Source: Anaerocolumna sp047777345
GTDB taxonomy: Bacteria; Bacillota; Clostridia; Lachnospirales; Lachnospiraceae
DNA: 64,000 nucleotides
Direction: 5' to 3'
Assembly: GCA_047777345.1 (NCBI GenBank)
Contig: JBKEEJ010000011.1
Location: 48,454 to 112,453, forward strand
In this document: positions 8,367 through 16,613 of the stretch, one piece after another
Layout: the number at the start of each line of letters is the position of its first letter
Numbering within the stretch: position 1 is the first letter of the stretch
Program-made: the position numbers and the translations under genes
Notes under the pieces: generated by a model
Databases searched by the model: none
The model's input: only the letters and a program-made list of their open reading frames with translations
What the model was told of the DNA's origin: nothing

Positions 8367-10037
8367 ATGCCTGATTATAAAAGAATCATTTCATACATTT
8401 ATAATTATGAAGACGGCAAAAAGAAAAATAATGTGGGGTATGCCAGGGTAGAGGCAAGGAATGGGCAGTGTAAGTGCACTCTCCATATTACCGCGCCCAG
8501 TTTAAATGACAGGCAGCTACAGGTATATATTTTTAAGAGAAAAGGAGGAATTGAGGGAATTTTACTGGGGGCCATGCTGATAAAGGCCGGGAACGGAGAA
8601 TTTAAAACCATAACGGATTCAAAGCATCTTATGAATTCGGCTTATGGACTGGAAGATATGAGCGGTATCCTCTTATATTATACGGACCGGAAATTTTTTG
8701 CCACTTCCTGGGATGATGCACCCATAACTTTAGATATGGCCTGCCTTATCAGCCGGGGGCAGTTAGAGCCAAAACTTCGGGCCGCAGGCATAGAAAAGGA
8801 AAACAAAGACAACGTAGAAGAGACAGAAAAAACGAAAGAAGCTGCCAAAGACAATATTATTAAAGTCAATTTTAATGACAGTGATGAAAGCGGCATAGAA
8901 GTAAAATCTGAGAACAGCGCGATGGATAATAATATACAAAAAAATCCCGAAAAGCAAGAAAAGGTTCAGGAACAAAAAGCGGAGTCTGATGATAAAGAAG
9001 AGCCTAAGAAAATTGCGGCTTTTGAACAGAAAGTATCTGAAAATATTATGGAAACGGATGAATACAGGGAACCGAATGAAGGAGAGGTTTATAATGACTG
9101 GGAAGAAGATAAAGATACCCATATCCGGTTATCCTCTCAGGATACCAAAGAAAGTTCTTTTGAAAAAGGGGACAGTAAAGAGGATAAACTAACGGAAAAC
9201 AAAGCCTCTGACAATTATGAACAGAACAACCGTGAGGATAAAAAAGATAATAAAAGTTACATAGAAATTCCGGAACATTTAAGGCAGGAGTTAAATACCC
9301 GGGTTGAACTTCTTCAGAAAGAAGATTTAACCGGCTGTGACAAGGCCCTTTCTGAAAAAGAAGAAGAAAACAGCCTGTTAAATCAAAAGGCTAAATCACA
9401 GGAATCCGGTTCTGATTTAACGGCACAAAACAAAAAGGATAGCGTTTTTCTGGAAACGGAAAATAAAAAACCGGATTTATCGGATACAGAAGGAAAACAG
9501 AAATCTGCAAAACCACTTACAAAGGAAAAAGATGAGATGGAAACAAACAGTTTCTCTGAGAATCCGCAAATACATCCTGATCAGAAAGAGCTGCGGCCGG
9601 AAAGCATAAGTCCCGTACTGGAAGAGAGCAAAAAGAGCAGTCAGGAGGCCAATGTAAAGCAGCCTTTTTATGAAGACCACCCCATTGCAAAAAAGATTTA
9701 CTTAAGCTATCCCAGAATGTATCCTTTTGAAGATAACGATGTTGCGTGGTGCGTAAGAATCGAACCCCAGGATATTGGTTTATTTCCTATGGAATCCTGG
9801 ATACTTGGCAACAACAGCTTTTTATTGCACGGATACTACAGTTACAGACATCTGATATTTGCCAGGTTAAATGACAAAAATGGTGTAAGGTATATTTTAG
9901 GTGTTCCGGGTATTTACCACAACCGGGAAAAATTTATGGCAAGAATGTTTGGCTTTGAAAACTTTAAATGTGCCAAACGTAAACCCCAAAGAACCGGAGA
10001 ATTTGGTTACTGGTATATTCCCATAACGCTGAACTGA
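8367..10037 (+). CDS. Uncharacterised protein, two conserved ends joined by a long acidic linker
   Basis: 556 residues, no signal peptide or membrane segment. Residues 1-140 look like a beta-rich domain (YARVEARNGQCKCTLHITAP, LQVYIFKRKGG). Residues about 145-430 are a low-complexity Glu/Lys/Asp/Ser/Asn linker, probably disordered. The last 110 residues are ordered and aromatic-rich (MYPFEDNDVAWCVRIEPQDI, FLLHGYYSYRHLIFARLND, ILGVPGIYHNREKFMARMFG). The C-terminal part resembles the DUF6128 family of Lachnospiraceae as I recall it, but this was not checked. Ribosome site AAGGGAG at good spacing. Function unknown; the layout suggests a cytoplasmic adaptor or scaffold. A long hairpin follows. Confidence 0.7.
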   Translation: MPDYKRIISYIYNYEDGKKKNNVGYARVEARNGQCKCTLHITAPSLNDRQLQVYIFKRKGGIEGILLGAMLIKAGNGEFKTITDSKHLMNSAYGLEDMSGILLYYTDRKFFATSWDDAPITLDMACLISRGQLEPKLRAAGIEKENKDNVEETEKTKEAAKDNIIKVNFNDSDESGIEVKSENSAMDNNIQKNPEKQEKVQEQKAESDDKEEPKKIAAFEQKVSENIMETDEYREPNEGEVYNDWEEDKDTHIRLSSQDTKESSFEKGDSKEDKLTENKASDNYEQNNREDKKDNKSYIEIPEHLRQELNTRVELLQKEDLTGCDKALSEKEEENSLLNQKAKSQESGSDLTAQNKKDSVFLETENKKPDLSDTEGKQKSAKPLTKEKDEMETNSFSENPQIHPDQKELRPESISPVLEESKKSSQEANVKQPFYEDHPIAKKIYLSYPRMYPFEDNDVAWCVRIEPQDIGLFPMESWILGNNSFLLHGYYSYRHLIFARLNDKNGVRYILGVPGIYHNREKFMARMFGFENFKCAKRKPQRTGEFGYWYIPITLN

Positions 10038-10098
10038 TATATATTTAAAATGCTTACTAAGGATTATAAATTAAGAATAATTAAGATCCGTAAATATA

Positions 10099-10184
10099 AT
10101 GTGGCTGCCTCACAATGTTAAAGCGGGGATTATAACTTACCTAAAAGTTATAATCCATAAAGCTTCATTGTGGGGCAGCCACAT
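10099..10184. repeat. Long nested inverted repeat between convergent genes
   Basis: Outer arms ATGTGGCTGCC (10099-10109) and GGCAGCCACAT (10174-10184) extend inward through CACAATG/CATTGTG. An inner pair GGATTATAACTT / AAGTTATAATCC closes on a 6-nt loop. No T-run follows on either strand, so this is not a standard terminator, although it lies where one would be expected for two convergent genes. Confidence 0.75.
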
Positions 10185-10201
10185 GTATATTTCGGGATTG
10201 G

Positions 10202-10765
10202 TTATTTTAGAGAATCAAAGTCAGGATTAATATAAGCATATCTTGCATGATCTTCCCACTTGTTGTTAATGCGGATACTGGCTTTTGACAGACCTTCATA
10301 GGAAAAGCCAAGTTTTTCAATAAGCCTGATAGAACGAATATTCTGGGGCATTATGTTGGCTTCTATCCGGTGTATTTTATAGTCGGCAAAGAGAAGCTGC
10401 ATGCCGGCTTTAATGCTTTCCAAAGCATATCCTTTACCAGTATGCCGGCTGTCAAATTTATAGCCTAACTGGCATGTGTAATAGGAACCCTTTATAATGT
10501 TATAAAAGTTAACGGAGCCGATTACTTTATGGGGATTGTCTTTTAAAAACACCCAGTATCTCAGCAGTTTGGACTGGAGCATCAGATTGTACTCTATGGA
10601 AAGAGAAAGTCTCTGATAGGGCAGGGTATAGAAATTAGGGTCACGATCCGGCTCCCAGGGCTCAAAGTGTTCCTTGTTATTTTTGTAAAATTCCAATACT
10701 TTATCCGCATCATTGGGATGCAAAATATTTAGGACAAGGCGTTCCGTGCGATAGGACATATGCAT
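10202..10765 (-). CDS. GNAT family N-acetyltransferase, RimJ/RimL-like
   Basis: 187 residues, full length for the RimJ/RimL branch. N-terminal TERLVLNILHPNDADKVLEF, the HFEPWEP segment, and acetyl-CoA-binding strand-loop YKFDSRHTGKGYALESI (motif A, R/Q-x-x-G-x-G/A region) are visible; NIRSIRLIEKLGFSYEG is motif B. This group acetylates protein N-termini (for example ribosomal proteins S5 and L12) or small molecules; the substrate here is unknown. AAGGA lies 7 nt before the first ATG; a second ATG six bases in is also possible. Confidence 0.85.
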   Translation of the reverse strand: MHMSYRTERLVLNILHPNDADKVLEFYKNNKEHFEPWEPDRDPNFYTLPYQRLSLSIEYNLMLQSKLLRYWVFLKDNPHKVIGSVNFYNIIKGSYYTCQLGYKFDSRHTGKGYALESIKAGMQLLFADYKIHRIEANIMPQNIRSIRLIEKLGFSYEGLSKASIRINNKWEDHARYAYINPDFDSLK

Positions 10766-10839
10766 AGTTTAATCCTTTTGGACCCATTGTTTTAATGCGG
10801 TCCCTGCTCCCTTCTTAAAAAGTAAGGTATTTATTTCTT

Positions 10840-10945
10840 TATGGAATAGGAATCCTTATGATTTTCCTATTCCATCAAAAAGCCCTCCGGGCAAAATACA
10901 CGTGACGCTTAAAAGGAAAATATCGCTTACGTGACAGTACGTCAT
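10840..10945 (+). repeat. Dispersed intergenic repeat, copy B1
   Basis: ATCAAAAAGCCCTCCGGGC core at 10874-10892, followed by ACACGTGACGCTTAAAAGG. It is alignable with copies near 25043 and 60546 over about 75 nt (GGAAT..., core, CATG/CGTGACGCTTAAAAGGAAAAT). It sits between two minus-strand genes. Confidence 0.6.
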
Positions 10946-10969
10946 CAAAAACTTGCTGTGTAAGCTTTG

Positions 10970-10992
10970 AGAGTTTCGCAAAGCGAAACTCT
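10970..10992. other. Short perfect hairpin
   Basis: AGAGTTTCGC / GCGAAACTCT around a 3-nt loop, directly downstream of the radical-SAM gene on the minus strand. No T-run follows on that strand; it may stabilise the mRNA end or be part of the neighbouring repeat. Confidence 0.5.
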
Positions 10993-10999
10993 TTCTGCG

Positions 11000-11698
11000 T
11001 TATGTATCTATACCGCGAATATCCACATTGGAAACGAAAGCTGATAGGGCCTTTTTATACCGCAGCAACTCTTCTTTGGAAGGGCTTGATAAGCCAGGTT
11101 CAATAATATCTCCGGAATCTTTGTAAGGCTGTAAATAATAAGCTTTTGCACCTTGAATCCATTTGCCGATTTGGATCATATCATCCAAAGTATGATGTTC
11201 TGCAACTACGGTAGTCCGGAATTCATAATCAACCGGAGCGGATAAAAGATATTCTACGCTTTCTTCAACCCGTCTGGTGTCAAAGCCGGGTATGCCATTT
11301 GATAATCCGTATTTCTCTCTGGAATTTTTTATATCCATGGCAATGTAATCCACATAGCCCTTTTCTGCCAGTTCTTTTATTACCTGAGGGTTATTTCCGT
11401 TGGTGTCCAGTTTTACCAAATATCCAAGTTCCTTAATTTTTTCTATAAATTTGGTTAATCCGGGATAAAGACTTGGTTCTCCGCCGGTAATGCAGACACC
11501 TTCCAGAATACCGACTCTTTTTCTTAAGGTTTTAAACACTTCCTCCTCCGGTGTGACCGGCAGGGCAGAAGGAGACAGTACCAATGAGGCATTATGGCAA
11601 AATGGACATCGAAAATTACAGCCTCCCAAAAATATGGTGCAGGCTAAATGGCCCGGATAGTCTAATAAAGTTGTCTTTTGAAACCCATGTATTTCCAT
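11000..11698 (-). CDS. Radical SAM glycyl-radical activase, NrdG-like (NrdG2 type)
   Basis: 232 residues. The radical-SAM cluster motif is GCNFRCPFCHN, with cysteines at 27, 31 and 34 binding the 4Fe-4S cluster. SAM-binding features follow: CITGGEPSLYPGL and later YVDYIAMDIKN. The N-terminus (MEIHGFQKTTLLDYPGHLAC) is typical of the family annotated as anaerobic ribonucleotide reductase activating protein, NrdG2 type (longer than classical NrdG). These enzymes put a glycyl radical on a partner enzyme under strict anaerobiosis. No nrdD is present in the window, so the partner is unknown. Confidence 0.85.
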   Translation of the reverse strand: MEIHGFQKTTLLDYPGHLACTIFLGGCNFRCPFCHNASLVLSPSALPVTPEEEVFKTLRKRVGILEGVCITGGEPSLYPGLTKFIEKIKELGYLVKLDTNGNNPQVIKELAEKGYVDYIAMDIKNSREKYGLSNGIPGFDTRRVEESVEYLLSAPVDYEFRTTVVAEHHTLDDMIQIGKWIQGAKAYYLQPYKDSGDIIEPGLSSPSKEELLRYKKALSAFVSNVDIRGIDT

Positions 11699-11899
11699 AA
11701 ATTTAACTTCTTTCTTTTGGTGATTTGCACTTTATACATTGCCGAAAAATCAGGTTCGTGTTAAGATTAATATAACAGATGAGGAGATTTTCGTCCATTA
11801 ATAATTATTGAATAATGTATGAAAAATCGCAACGGTAATTTATAACCATTACATTTTTATACTTATAATAATTTATGATTAAGCATAAGGGAACATGAA

Positions 11900-12421
11900 A
11901 TGAATTTAAAGTATATGAAAGAAGCTTTAAAAGAGGCAAAGAAAGCTGCCAAAGCCGGGGAGGTACCCATTGGCTGTGTTATTGTTTATGAAGATAAAAT
12001 CATTGGCAGGGGCTACAATAAAAGAAATACAAAGAAAACAACTCTTGCCCACGCGGAATTAATCGCCATACAAAAAGCCAGCAAGGCAATAGGTGACTGG
12101 AGGTTAGAGAACTGTACCATGTATGTAACCTTAGAACCCTGCCAAATGTGTGCCGGTGCTATTGTACAGGCAAGAATAAAAGAAGTTGTCGTGGGGGCCA
12201 TGAATCCGAAAGCCGGATGCGCCGGTTCCATATTAAATATTTTGCAGATGAAGGAATTCAACCATCAGGTGGAATTAACCACCGGAGTTATGAAAGAAGA
12301 ATGCGAAGCCATTCTTAAAGATTTTTTTAAGGAACTAAGAATACGGAACAAGATAGAAAAAGAAATGCGGCTTCTTGCTGCCAAGGAGGAAGAAGGCCAA
12401 CGGGATATTACAGAGAAATAA
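11900..12421 (+). CDS. tadA: tRNA-specific adenosine-34 deaminase
   Basis: 173 residues. The zinc-binding cytidine-deaminase signature is complete: HAE at 51-53 (catalytic Glu 53) and PCQMC with Cys 81 and Cys 84. TadA converts A34 to inosine in tRNA-Arg(ACG), so one tRNA reads CGU, CGC and CGA. The N-terminus (MKEALKEAKKAAKAGEVPIG) matches TadA rather than riboflavin or guanine deaminases. It lies directly upstream of the SRP RNA gene, a common Firmicutes arrangement. Confidence 0.95.
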   Translation: MNLKYMKEALKEAKKAAKAGEVPIGCVIVYEDKIIGRGYNKRNTKKTTLAHAELIAIQKASKAIGDWRLENCTMYVTLEPCQMCAGAIVQARIKEVVVGAMNPKAGCAGSILNILQMKEFNHQVELTTGVMKEECEAILKDFFKELRIRNKIEKEMRLLAAKEEEGQRDITEK

Positions 12422-12449
12422 AAGGAAAGATTTTACCGACCCGTTCTGC

Positions 12450-12478
12450 TTGACTTTTTACAGTAAATAAAGTATACT
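12450..12478 (+). promoter_or_regulatory. Putative promoter of the SRP RNA
   Basis: TTGACT, 17-nt spacer, TATACT. Transcription would start about 12485, some 90 nt before the SRP RNA; a small hairpin (TTCACAGG/CCTGTGAA) lies in that leader, which would be removed by processing. Confidence 0.55.
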
Positions 12479-12577
12479 GATTTTCACAGGTTTTACAGCC
12501 TGTGAATAAAAAATATACAAATTGCAGAAATTATTTAATAAATCTTCAGATTCGTTCATAAATATAGTCAGAAAGTT

Positions 12578-12841
12578 TCCGTGCAGCCGGGGAGTTAGCG
12601 GTGCCCTGTACCTGCAACCCGCTACAGCAGGGGTGATGTCCTGCCTAGGGTGACTTTTTGTAGGGCTGCCCCCTATAAGTGATGTTGACGTCTGGGTCTT
12701 ACGCAACAGGAATTCGTGAACCGTGTCAGGTCAGGAATGAAGCAGCACTAAGCGAAAGCTCCTGTGTGCCGTAAGGCAGCCTGGGCCGAGTTAACTGTAG
12801 GGGTAACGTCTATGAAAAGCATTCGAAGCAGGGCGCACGGA
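12578..12841 (+). ncRNA. ffs: Signal recognition particle RNA, large (Alu-containing) type
   Basis: About 264 nt closed by CCGTGC / GCACGG ends. The conserved domain IV, GTCAGGTCAGGAATGAAGC then AGCACTAAG at about 12725-12755, is the Ffh-binding hairpin with its GGAA tetraloop. The tetraloop is closed by an A-U pair here, where most bacteria have C-G. The length and the 5' GC-rich part match the Bacillus/Clostridium form with an Alu domain. The RNA scaffolds Ffh and targets nascent membrane proteins to FtsY and SecYEG. A terminator follows. Confidence 0.95.
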
Positions 12842-12864
12842 TTTAATATAAAATTTGATAAGGC

Positions 12865-12902
12865 AATGATGTCGTCACCGAAAGGGACGGCATTTTTTTT
12901 TG
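12865..12902 (+). terminator. Terminator of the SRP RNA
   Basis: ATGTCGT / ACGGCAT stem (one G-T pair) with an inner CC/GG region, followed by at least eight T residues. Confidence 0.8.
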
Positions 12903-12970
12903 ACTTGATTTGTCTGTTTTAAGTGGTAGAAGCTACCAAAGGGGGTAGTTTTCTATATACAAATAAATAA

Positions 12971-13097
12971 GGGGCCGGAAATTCTATCAATGGGGATAGG
13001 CCTTTGCTTAAAACCACCGGTAACGGTGGCCCGGCCCCGCAAAATAGGAATTTTAGACCGGGCACCAGCAGGATATAATCTGTATTGGTGCTTTTTT
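12971..13097 (+). ncRNA. Candidate structured RNA with H-type pseudoknot and terminator, family unknown
   Basis: GGGGCCGG (12971-12978) pairs with CCGGCCCC (13031-13038). Immediately inside, AAATTCTAT (12979-12987) can pair with ATAGGAATTT (13044-13053) beyond the first helix, giving an H-type pseudoknot. Between them lies a hairpin CCACCG-GTAA-CGGTGG (13014-13029) with a GNRA tetraloop. A Rho-independent terminator closes the unit at 13062-13097. GCCCGG at 13029-13034 could instead pair with CCGGGC at 13058-13063, overlapping both helix 1 and the terminator, as in a switch. It does not match any riboswitch I recognise. The next gene starts 156 nt later and may have its own promoter, so this could be an independent small RNA or a cis-regulator. 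Confidence 0.5.
13062..13097 (+). terminator. Rho-independent terminator of the candidate RNA
   Basis: GCACCA / TGGTGC outer stem with CAG/CTG inside, followed by six T residues. Downstream, 13098-13253 is AT-rich with a possible TATAAT at 13157-13162 but no good -35. Confidence 0.8.
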
Positions 13098-13253
13098 ACT
13101 ACCTGTTTTGAGGACTTTTTATCGATTTTTGCCTTTTAGAATGTCAAATTTTAGATTATAATAGAGATTATCAGAAACTTGTTTAAAATTTTTAAATTTA
13201 TCTTTCTAAAAATAAAACCTGTACCGACATGCTAATATTAATTGAGGTGAACT

Positions 13254-15596
13254 ATGACAATGAAAATAAACTATTACGCATTAAACCAGGCTGACAAAGG
13301 AACAGTTATTTATGAAAAGAATGATCAGGTAAACAGTATATGCATTATTTTAAAGGGAAGGGTTCAGGCCGTTAGCAATGGTTCAAAAATCCTTTTGGGA
13401 TCAGGTAATTTTATAGGGGTTAGCGATTTAATATGCATGGGTCATTATTTTAATTCCTATATTGCTTATGACGATGTAACCTTTTATTGTTTCCCTATTC
13501 AGCAAAAAGACGAACTGTCAGAAATATTTGCATCCAATAAAGATTATAAAGGTTTAATGGTAGCATCTTTAAGCAGACAGATAAACGAGCTGTATAAAAT
13601 TTACAGCGCCCTGAATTCCAATGCCGAACAATTATTTAGTTTCTTAAACCGAAACTATCAGATATATCAGGAGGCCGGTAAAAGATACGGTTATTCGGTT
13701 ATTGAAATACCGGCTATTCAGGAACTTAACCGTTACAGCAGCGATTCCATTATTGATGAAAGAAAGCTGGCATATTACAATGAATGTGCCAAAATTCCTG
13801 TGGATGTCTGGAAGAACTTTTGCTCTTCGGGCGATGGCATAACATTTTATCTGGTGGAAGAAACAGCAGAGTTAATTATGCAGTTAATTCAGGAATGCAG
13901 TCTGCTCGCCTCTTATTTGGCGGATACCTTTAATCTGTTAATGAATAAAACCAATAAGTGCCTGTATAAAGGCATTGCTGCCCTTGCTATTTCCATTGAT
14001 GAAAGCGGTGGATACAACAAGGAGTTATTAAAAATAATTGATGATATGATAGACCAGATAAATTTCACGGAAAAGTTACTGGATGAAAAAACCGGTTCCG
14101 GTATATGGGTAGACCGTGACAAAATGGAAGAAATCTATTATATGCTTATATCGAAAAACGAGAACCGAAAGGAACAGGTGGAAGACAATTTCTTATATTC
14201 CCAGAGTGAACTTAAAGATATTTCGGAGAATTTTGAGGATTCTTTAAAGCAAATCCAGCGTTATTGCAACTGGGATCCGGCCAAATCGGAAGAATTCAGC
14301 CAGCTGATATTAGATTTTATTAATCTGAAAGATAAATTTTCCACGGATGATAATGTCCGTTTGCTGCGCAGGAAAATTATGAAAAATTACTATGATTTGT
14401 ACGGGGAAGTTTTCTTTAAAGCCTGTGAGGATAAAGAGGTTCCCCTTGTGGTGGATTTATTCTTAAAGTACGGTTTTCTGGATGAGAGGCTCTTAACCAA
14501 AGACCAGCTAAAAGAGCTGTATTATCTTAATACCCAGACATTTGAAAATAACGGGCCCTGCAAGGTATATAATATTAAAGAGTGGCTCCTTAGCATTTAC
14601 AAAGGTGAAAAAGAACCGTCAAAAAATGAATTTGATATGGATTATACGGATATGCTAAGGGACAGAAGGAAAAAAGGAGAAATTACGGAAGAGCAGGAAA
14701 AGGAGCTGCGTGATAACCAGAGGGAAAAGGTCCTTTATGAGATTAACAATATGTTTCGCTATAACCACAAGGTCGTAAGCGGTCAGATTACCACATTTGT
14801 ACCGTTTTTGTGGGCAGACAATTTAAGCAAAGAACTTTCTAAGCTTATCGTCACACCTGAAATGGTAAACAATACCATTGAGGAGTTGTTGGATATTGAC
14901 TATTCTGTTTTCCATCGGGAAGTTTTATATGTTAATACGGAAAAAGGCATTACAAAGGAATATATATTAAAGCAGGTTTTCCCGGATATTTTGCTGTTAC
15001 CTGTTGTGGGTTATAACGGAGTTATGTGGCAGGATATTACTGGAAAGAAAAGAAGCAGAGAAGGAAGGTTTGTACTTCCCTTATTTTCGGATACATCCCT
15101 GAAAGACATATTGATTAAAGTGCTGGGAAGATTTCGCTGGGAACTTTGCAGAAGCATCCAGGGAGCTGCATGGAACAATATAAAATATAAATCGTTGACC
15201 AGCGAATATGCGGATTATATTCAATTTTACCGTAAAAACAGGGAATTATCCGAAGACGCAAAGGAAAAAATAAAATTACAGATCCAAAAAGGCAAGGGAA
15301 ATTACAGAGAAATTTTTGTTATTGACTATGAAGCCTGGATTAAGGGAGAATCCAACGGAGCTCTGCGCTTAAACAAGGTTGCCAGGGAAATACTTGCTAC
15401 ATATTGTCCTTTCAGTAAGCCAATCAGGGAGAAAATTAAAGGACAGCCTTTATTTGCCGACGCAATGGAGAGATTTAACAGAAATACTCAAAAAAAATTA
15501 AAAGAAATGCAGATGAAATTTCGTGCCATTGAAAAAGAGGGAGGGGAAATTACAGAAGAGTTAATGGAAACTTTTATGTTTTACAGGGATTTATAA
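13254..15596 (+). CDS. Large protein with N-terminal cyclic-nucleotide-binding-like domain, function unknown
   Basis: 780 residues, no signal peptide or membrane segment. Residues 1-125 read as a Crp-type beta-roll (KGTVIYEKNDQVNSICIILK, then GSGNFIGVSDLI) followed by a helix resembling the Crp dimerisation helix. The phosphate-binding cassette lacks the usual FGE..RxA residues, so cAMP binding is doubtful. No HTH follows; instead there are about 650 mostly helical, charged residues, including DYTDMLRDRRKKGEITEEQE and FRAIEKEGGEITEELMETF. I do not recognise the rest. A GAGGTGA ribosome site precedes the ATG. Such proteins occur in Lachnospiraceae as cNMP-binding domain proteins, as I recall. 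Downstream genes (orphan ABC ATPase, TPR-AAA protein) are on the same strand but separated by a large hairpin. Confidence 0.75.
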   Translation: MTMKINYYALNQADKGTVIYEKNDQVNSICIILKGRVQAVSNGSKILLGSGNFIGVSDLICMGHYFNSYIAYDDVTFYCFPIQQKDELSEIFASNKDYKGLMVASLSRQINELYKIYSALNSNAEQLFSFLNRNYQIYQEAGKRYGYSVIEIPAIQELNRYSSDSIIDERKLAYYNECAKIPVDVWKNFCSSGDGITFYLVEETAELIMQLIQECSLLASYLADTFNLLMNKTNKCLYKGIAALAISIDESGGYNKELLKIIDDMIDQINFTEKLLDEKTGSGIWVDRDKMEEIYYMLISKNENRKEQVEDNFLYSQSELKDISENFEDSLKQIQRYCNWDPAKSEEFSQLILDFINLKDKFSTDDNVRLLRRKIMKNYYDLYGEVFFKACEDKEVPLVVDLFLKYGFLDERLLTKDQLKELYYLNTQTFENNGPCKVYNIKEWLLSIYKGEKEPSKNEFDMDYTDMLRDRRKKGEITEEQEKELRDNQREKVLYEINNMFRYNHKVVSGQITTFVPFLWADNLSKELSKLIVTPEMVNNTIEELLDIDYSVFHREVLYVNTEKGITKEYILKQVFPDILLLPVVGYNGVMWQDITGKKRSREGRFVLPLFSDTSLKDILIKVLGRFRWELCRSIQGAAWNNIKYKSLTSEYADYIQFYRKNRELSEDAKEKIKLQIQKGKGNYREIFVIDYEAWIKGESNGALRLNKVAREILATYCPFSKPIREKIKGQPLFADAMERFNRNTQKKLKEMQMKFRAIEKEGGEITEELMETFMFYRDL

Positions 15597-15647
15597 TTGA
15601 CTGGATTAACAATACCCATTTTGCCATATTTGCCATAAAAAATTTGT

Positions 15648-15747
15648 AAAAAAGCGTATGATTATTCGTTCGGAAAGAGTAGTGCCCGCACGGACGGTGC
15701 CTAAAATATTTACTCTCTTTTTGAATAATAATCACACGCTATTTTTA
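15648..15747 (+). terminator. Large nested hairpin with terminator-like end
   Basis: Outer arms AAAAAGCGT.GATTATTC and GAATAATAATCACACGCT, inner arms GAAAGAGTA / TACTCTCTTT, then TATTTTT. The loop holds GTGCCCGCACGGACGGTGC, itself able to fold. The whole is about 100 nt, much bigger than a normal terminator. Confidence 0.65.
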
Positions 15748-15811
15748 CTTGTCTTAATCAATAAGGAATGTTAAGATAGAAACAGGATGGTTTACACACT
15801 GTGAGGTTTAT

Positions 15812-16528
15812 ATGCTTAGTTTACAGAATGTTACAAAATATTATAAAAAGAATAAAGCTGTAGACGGTATAACCTTTGAAATAAAAAAAGGTGAAATTTT
15901 TGGACTGATCGGACCCAACGGAGCAGGTAAGTCAACTACCATTTATATGGTTACTACCATATTAAAGCCAGACGGAGGAGATATTTTATTGGAAGGCAAA
16001 AGCATTGTGAAAAATCCTAAAATCATTCGAAGGCATTTAGGATATGTGCCTCAGGATTTGGCTCTTTATCTTTCTCTTTCCGGTAAGGACAACCTGTTAT
16101 TTTGGGGAAAGGCTTATGGGGTTCCTTCTGATGTAATGGAGGAAAGAATCAGGGAAGTTTGTGACATTATTGGTTTTGATTCGAAAATTTTAAGCAAAAA
16201 AGTCGGAGAATATTCTGGTGGTATGAAGCGGCGCTTAAATCTTGGAGTTGCACTTCTTCATCGGCCAGATTTTCTTGTGTTGGATGAACCTGCCGTAGGG
16301 ATTGACATGCTTGCCAGAAAACAGATTCTGGAATCTGTGAAACAGTTAAACAAAAGGGGAACTACGATTTTATACTGCGGACATTACATGGAGGAAGTGG
16401 AACAATTATGTGATTCCATATGCATGCTGGATAAGGGCAGGGAAGTTGTCTGGGGAAGCAAAAAAACCTTGCTGGAAAAACCGGGAATAACTTTAAAAGA
16501 CCTGTATTCTCATCATTTTGGTGTTTAA
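15812..16528 (+). CDS. ABC transporter ATP-binding protein without a neighbouring permease
   Basis: 238 residues, one ABC domain of the DrrA/CcmA export type. Walker A GPNGAGKST at 34-42, Q-loop YVPQDLALY, signature YSGGMKRR, Walker B FLVLDEPAVGID, H-loop YCGHYMEE. The signature begins with Tyr-Ser where most have Leu-Ser. Such ATPases normally pair with an ABC-2 membrane subunit, but none is encoded next to it; the following gene is a soluble TPR protein. It may share a permease encoded elsewhere or serve a non-transport role. Confidence 0.88.
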   Translation: MLSLQNVTKYYKKNKAVDGITFEIKKGEIFGLIGPNGAGKSTTIYMVTTILKPDGGDILLEGKSIVKNPKIIRRHLGYVPQDLALYLSLSGKDNLLFWGKAYGVPSDVMEERIREVCDIIGFDSKILSKKVGEYSGGMKRRLNLGVALLHRPDFLVLDEPAVGIDMLARKQILESVKQLNKRGTTILYCGHYMEEVEQLCDSICMLDKGREVVWGSKKTLLEKPGITLKDLYSHHFGV

Positions 16529-16613
16529 GCAGACTGACAGGTGTAAGATTTAAAATTGGCATAGGTATTTTACAATGGAAAAAGTAAAGCATGCGAACGG
16601 GAGTTGATATGGC

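Noticed and set aside
12483..12506. Terminator of tadA (TTCACAGG/CCTGTGAA)
   Set aside because: Followed by A residues, not T residues, on the plus strand, and it lies just inside the SRP promoter transcript.
12971..13060. HDV-like self-cleaving ribozyme
   Set aside because: The helix order resembles HDV at first, but there is no P4 helix or J4/2 segment with a catalytic C and the terminator follows too closely.
13254..13620. Crp/Fnr transcription factor
   Set aside because: Only the beta-roll is present; no HTH follows and the phosphate-binding cassette is degenerate.
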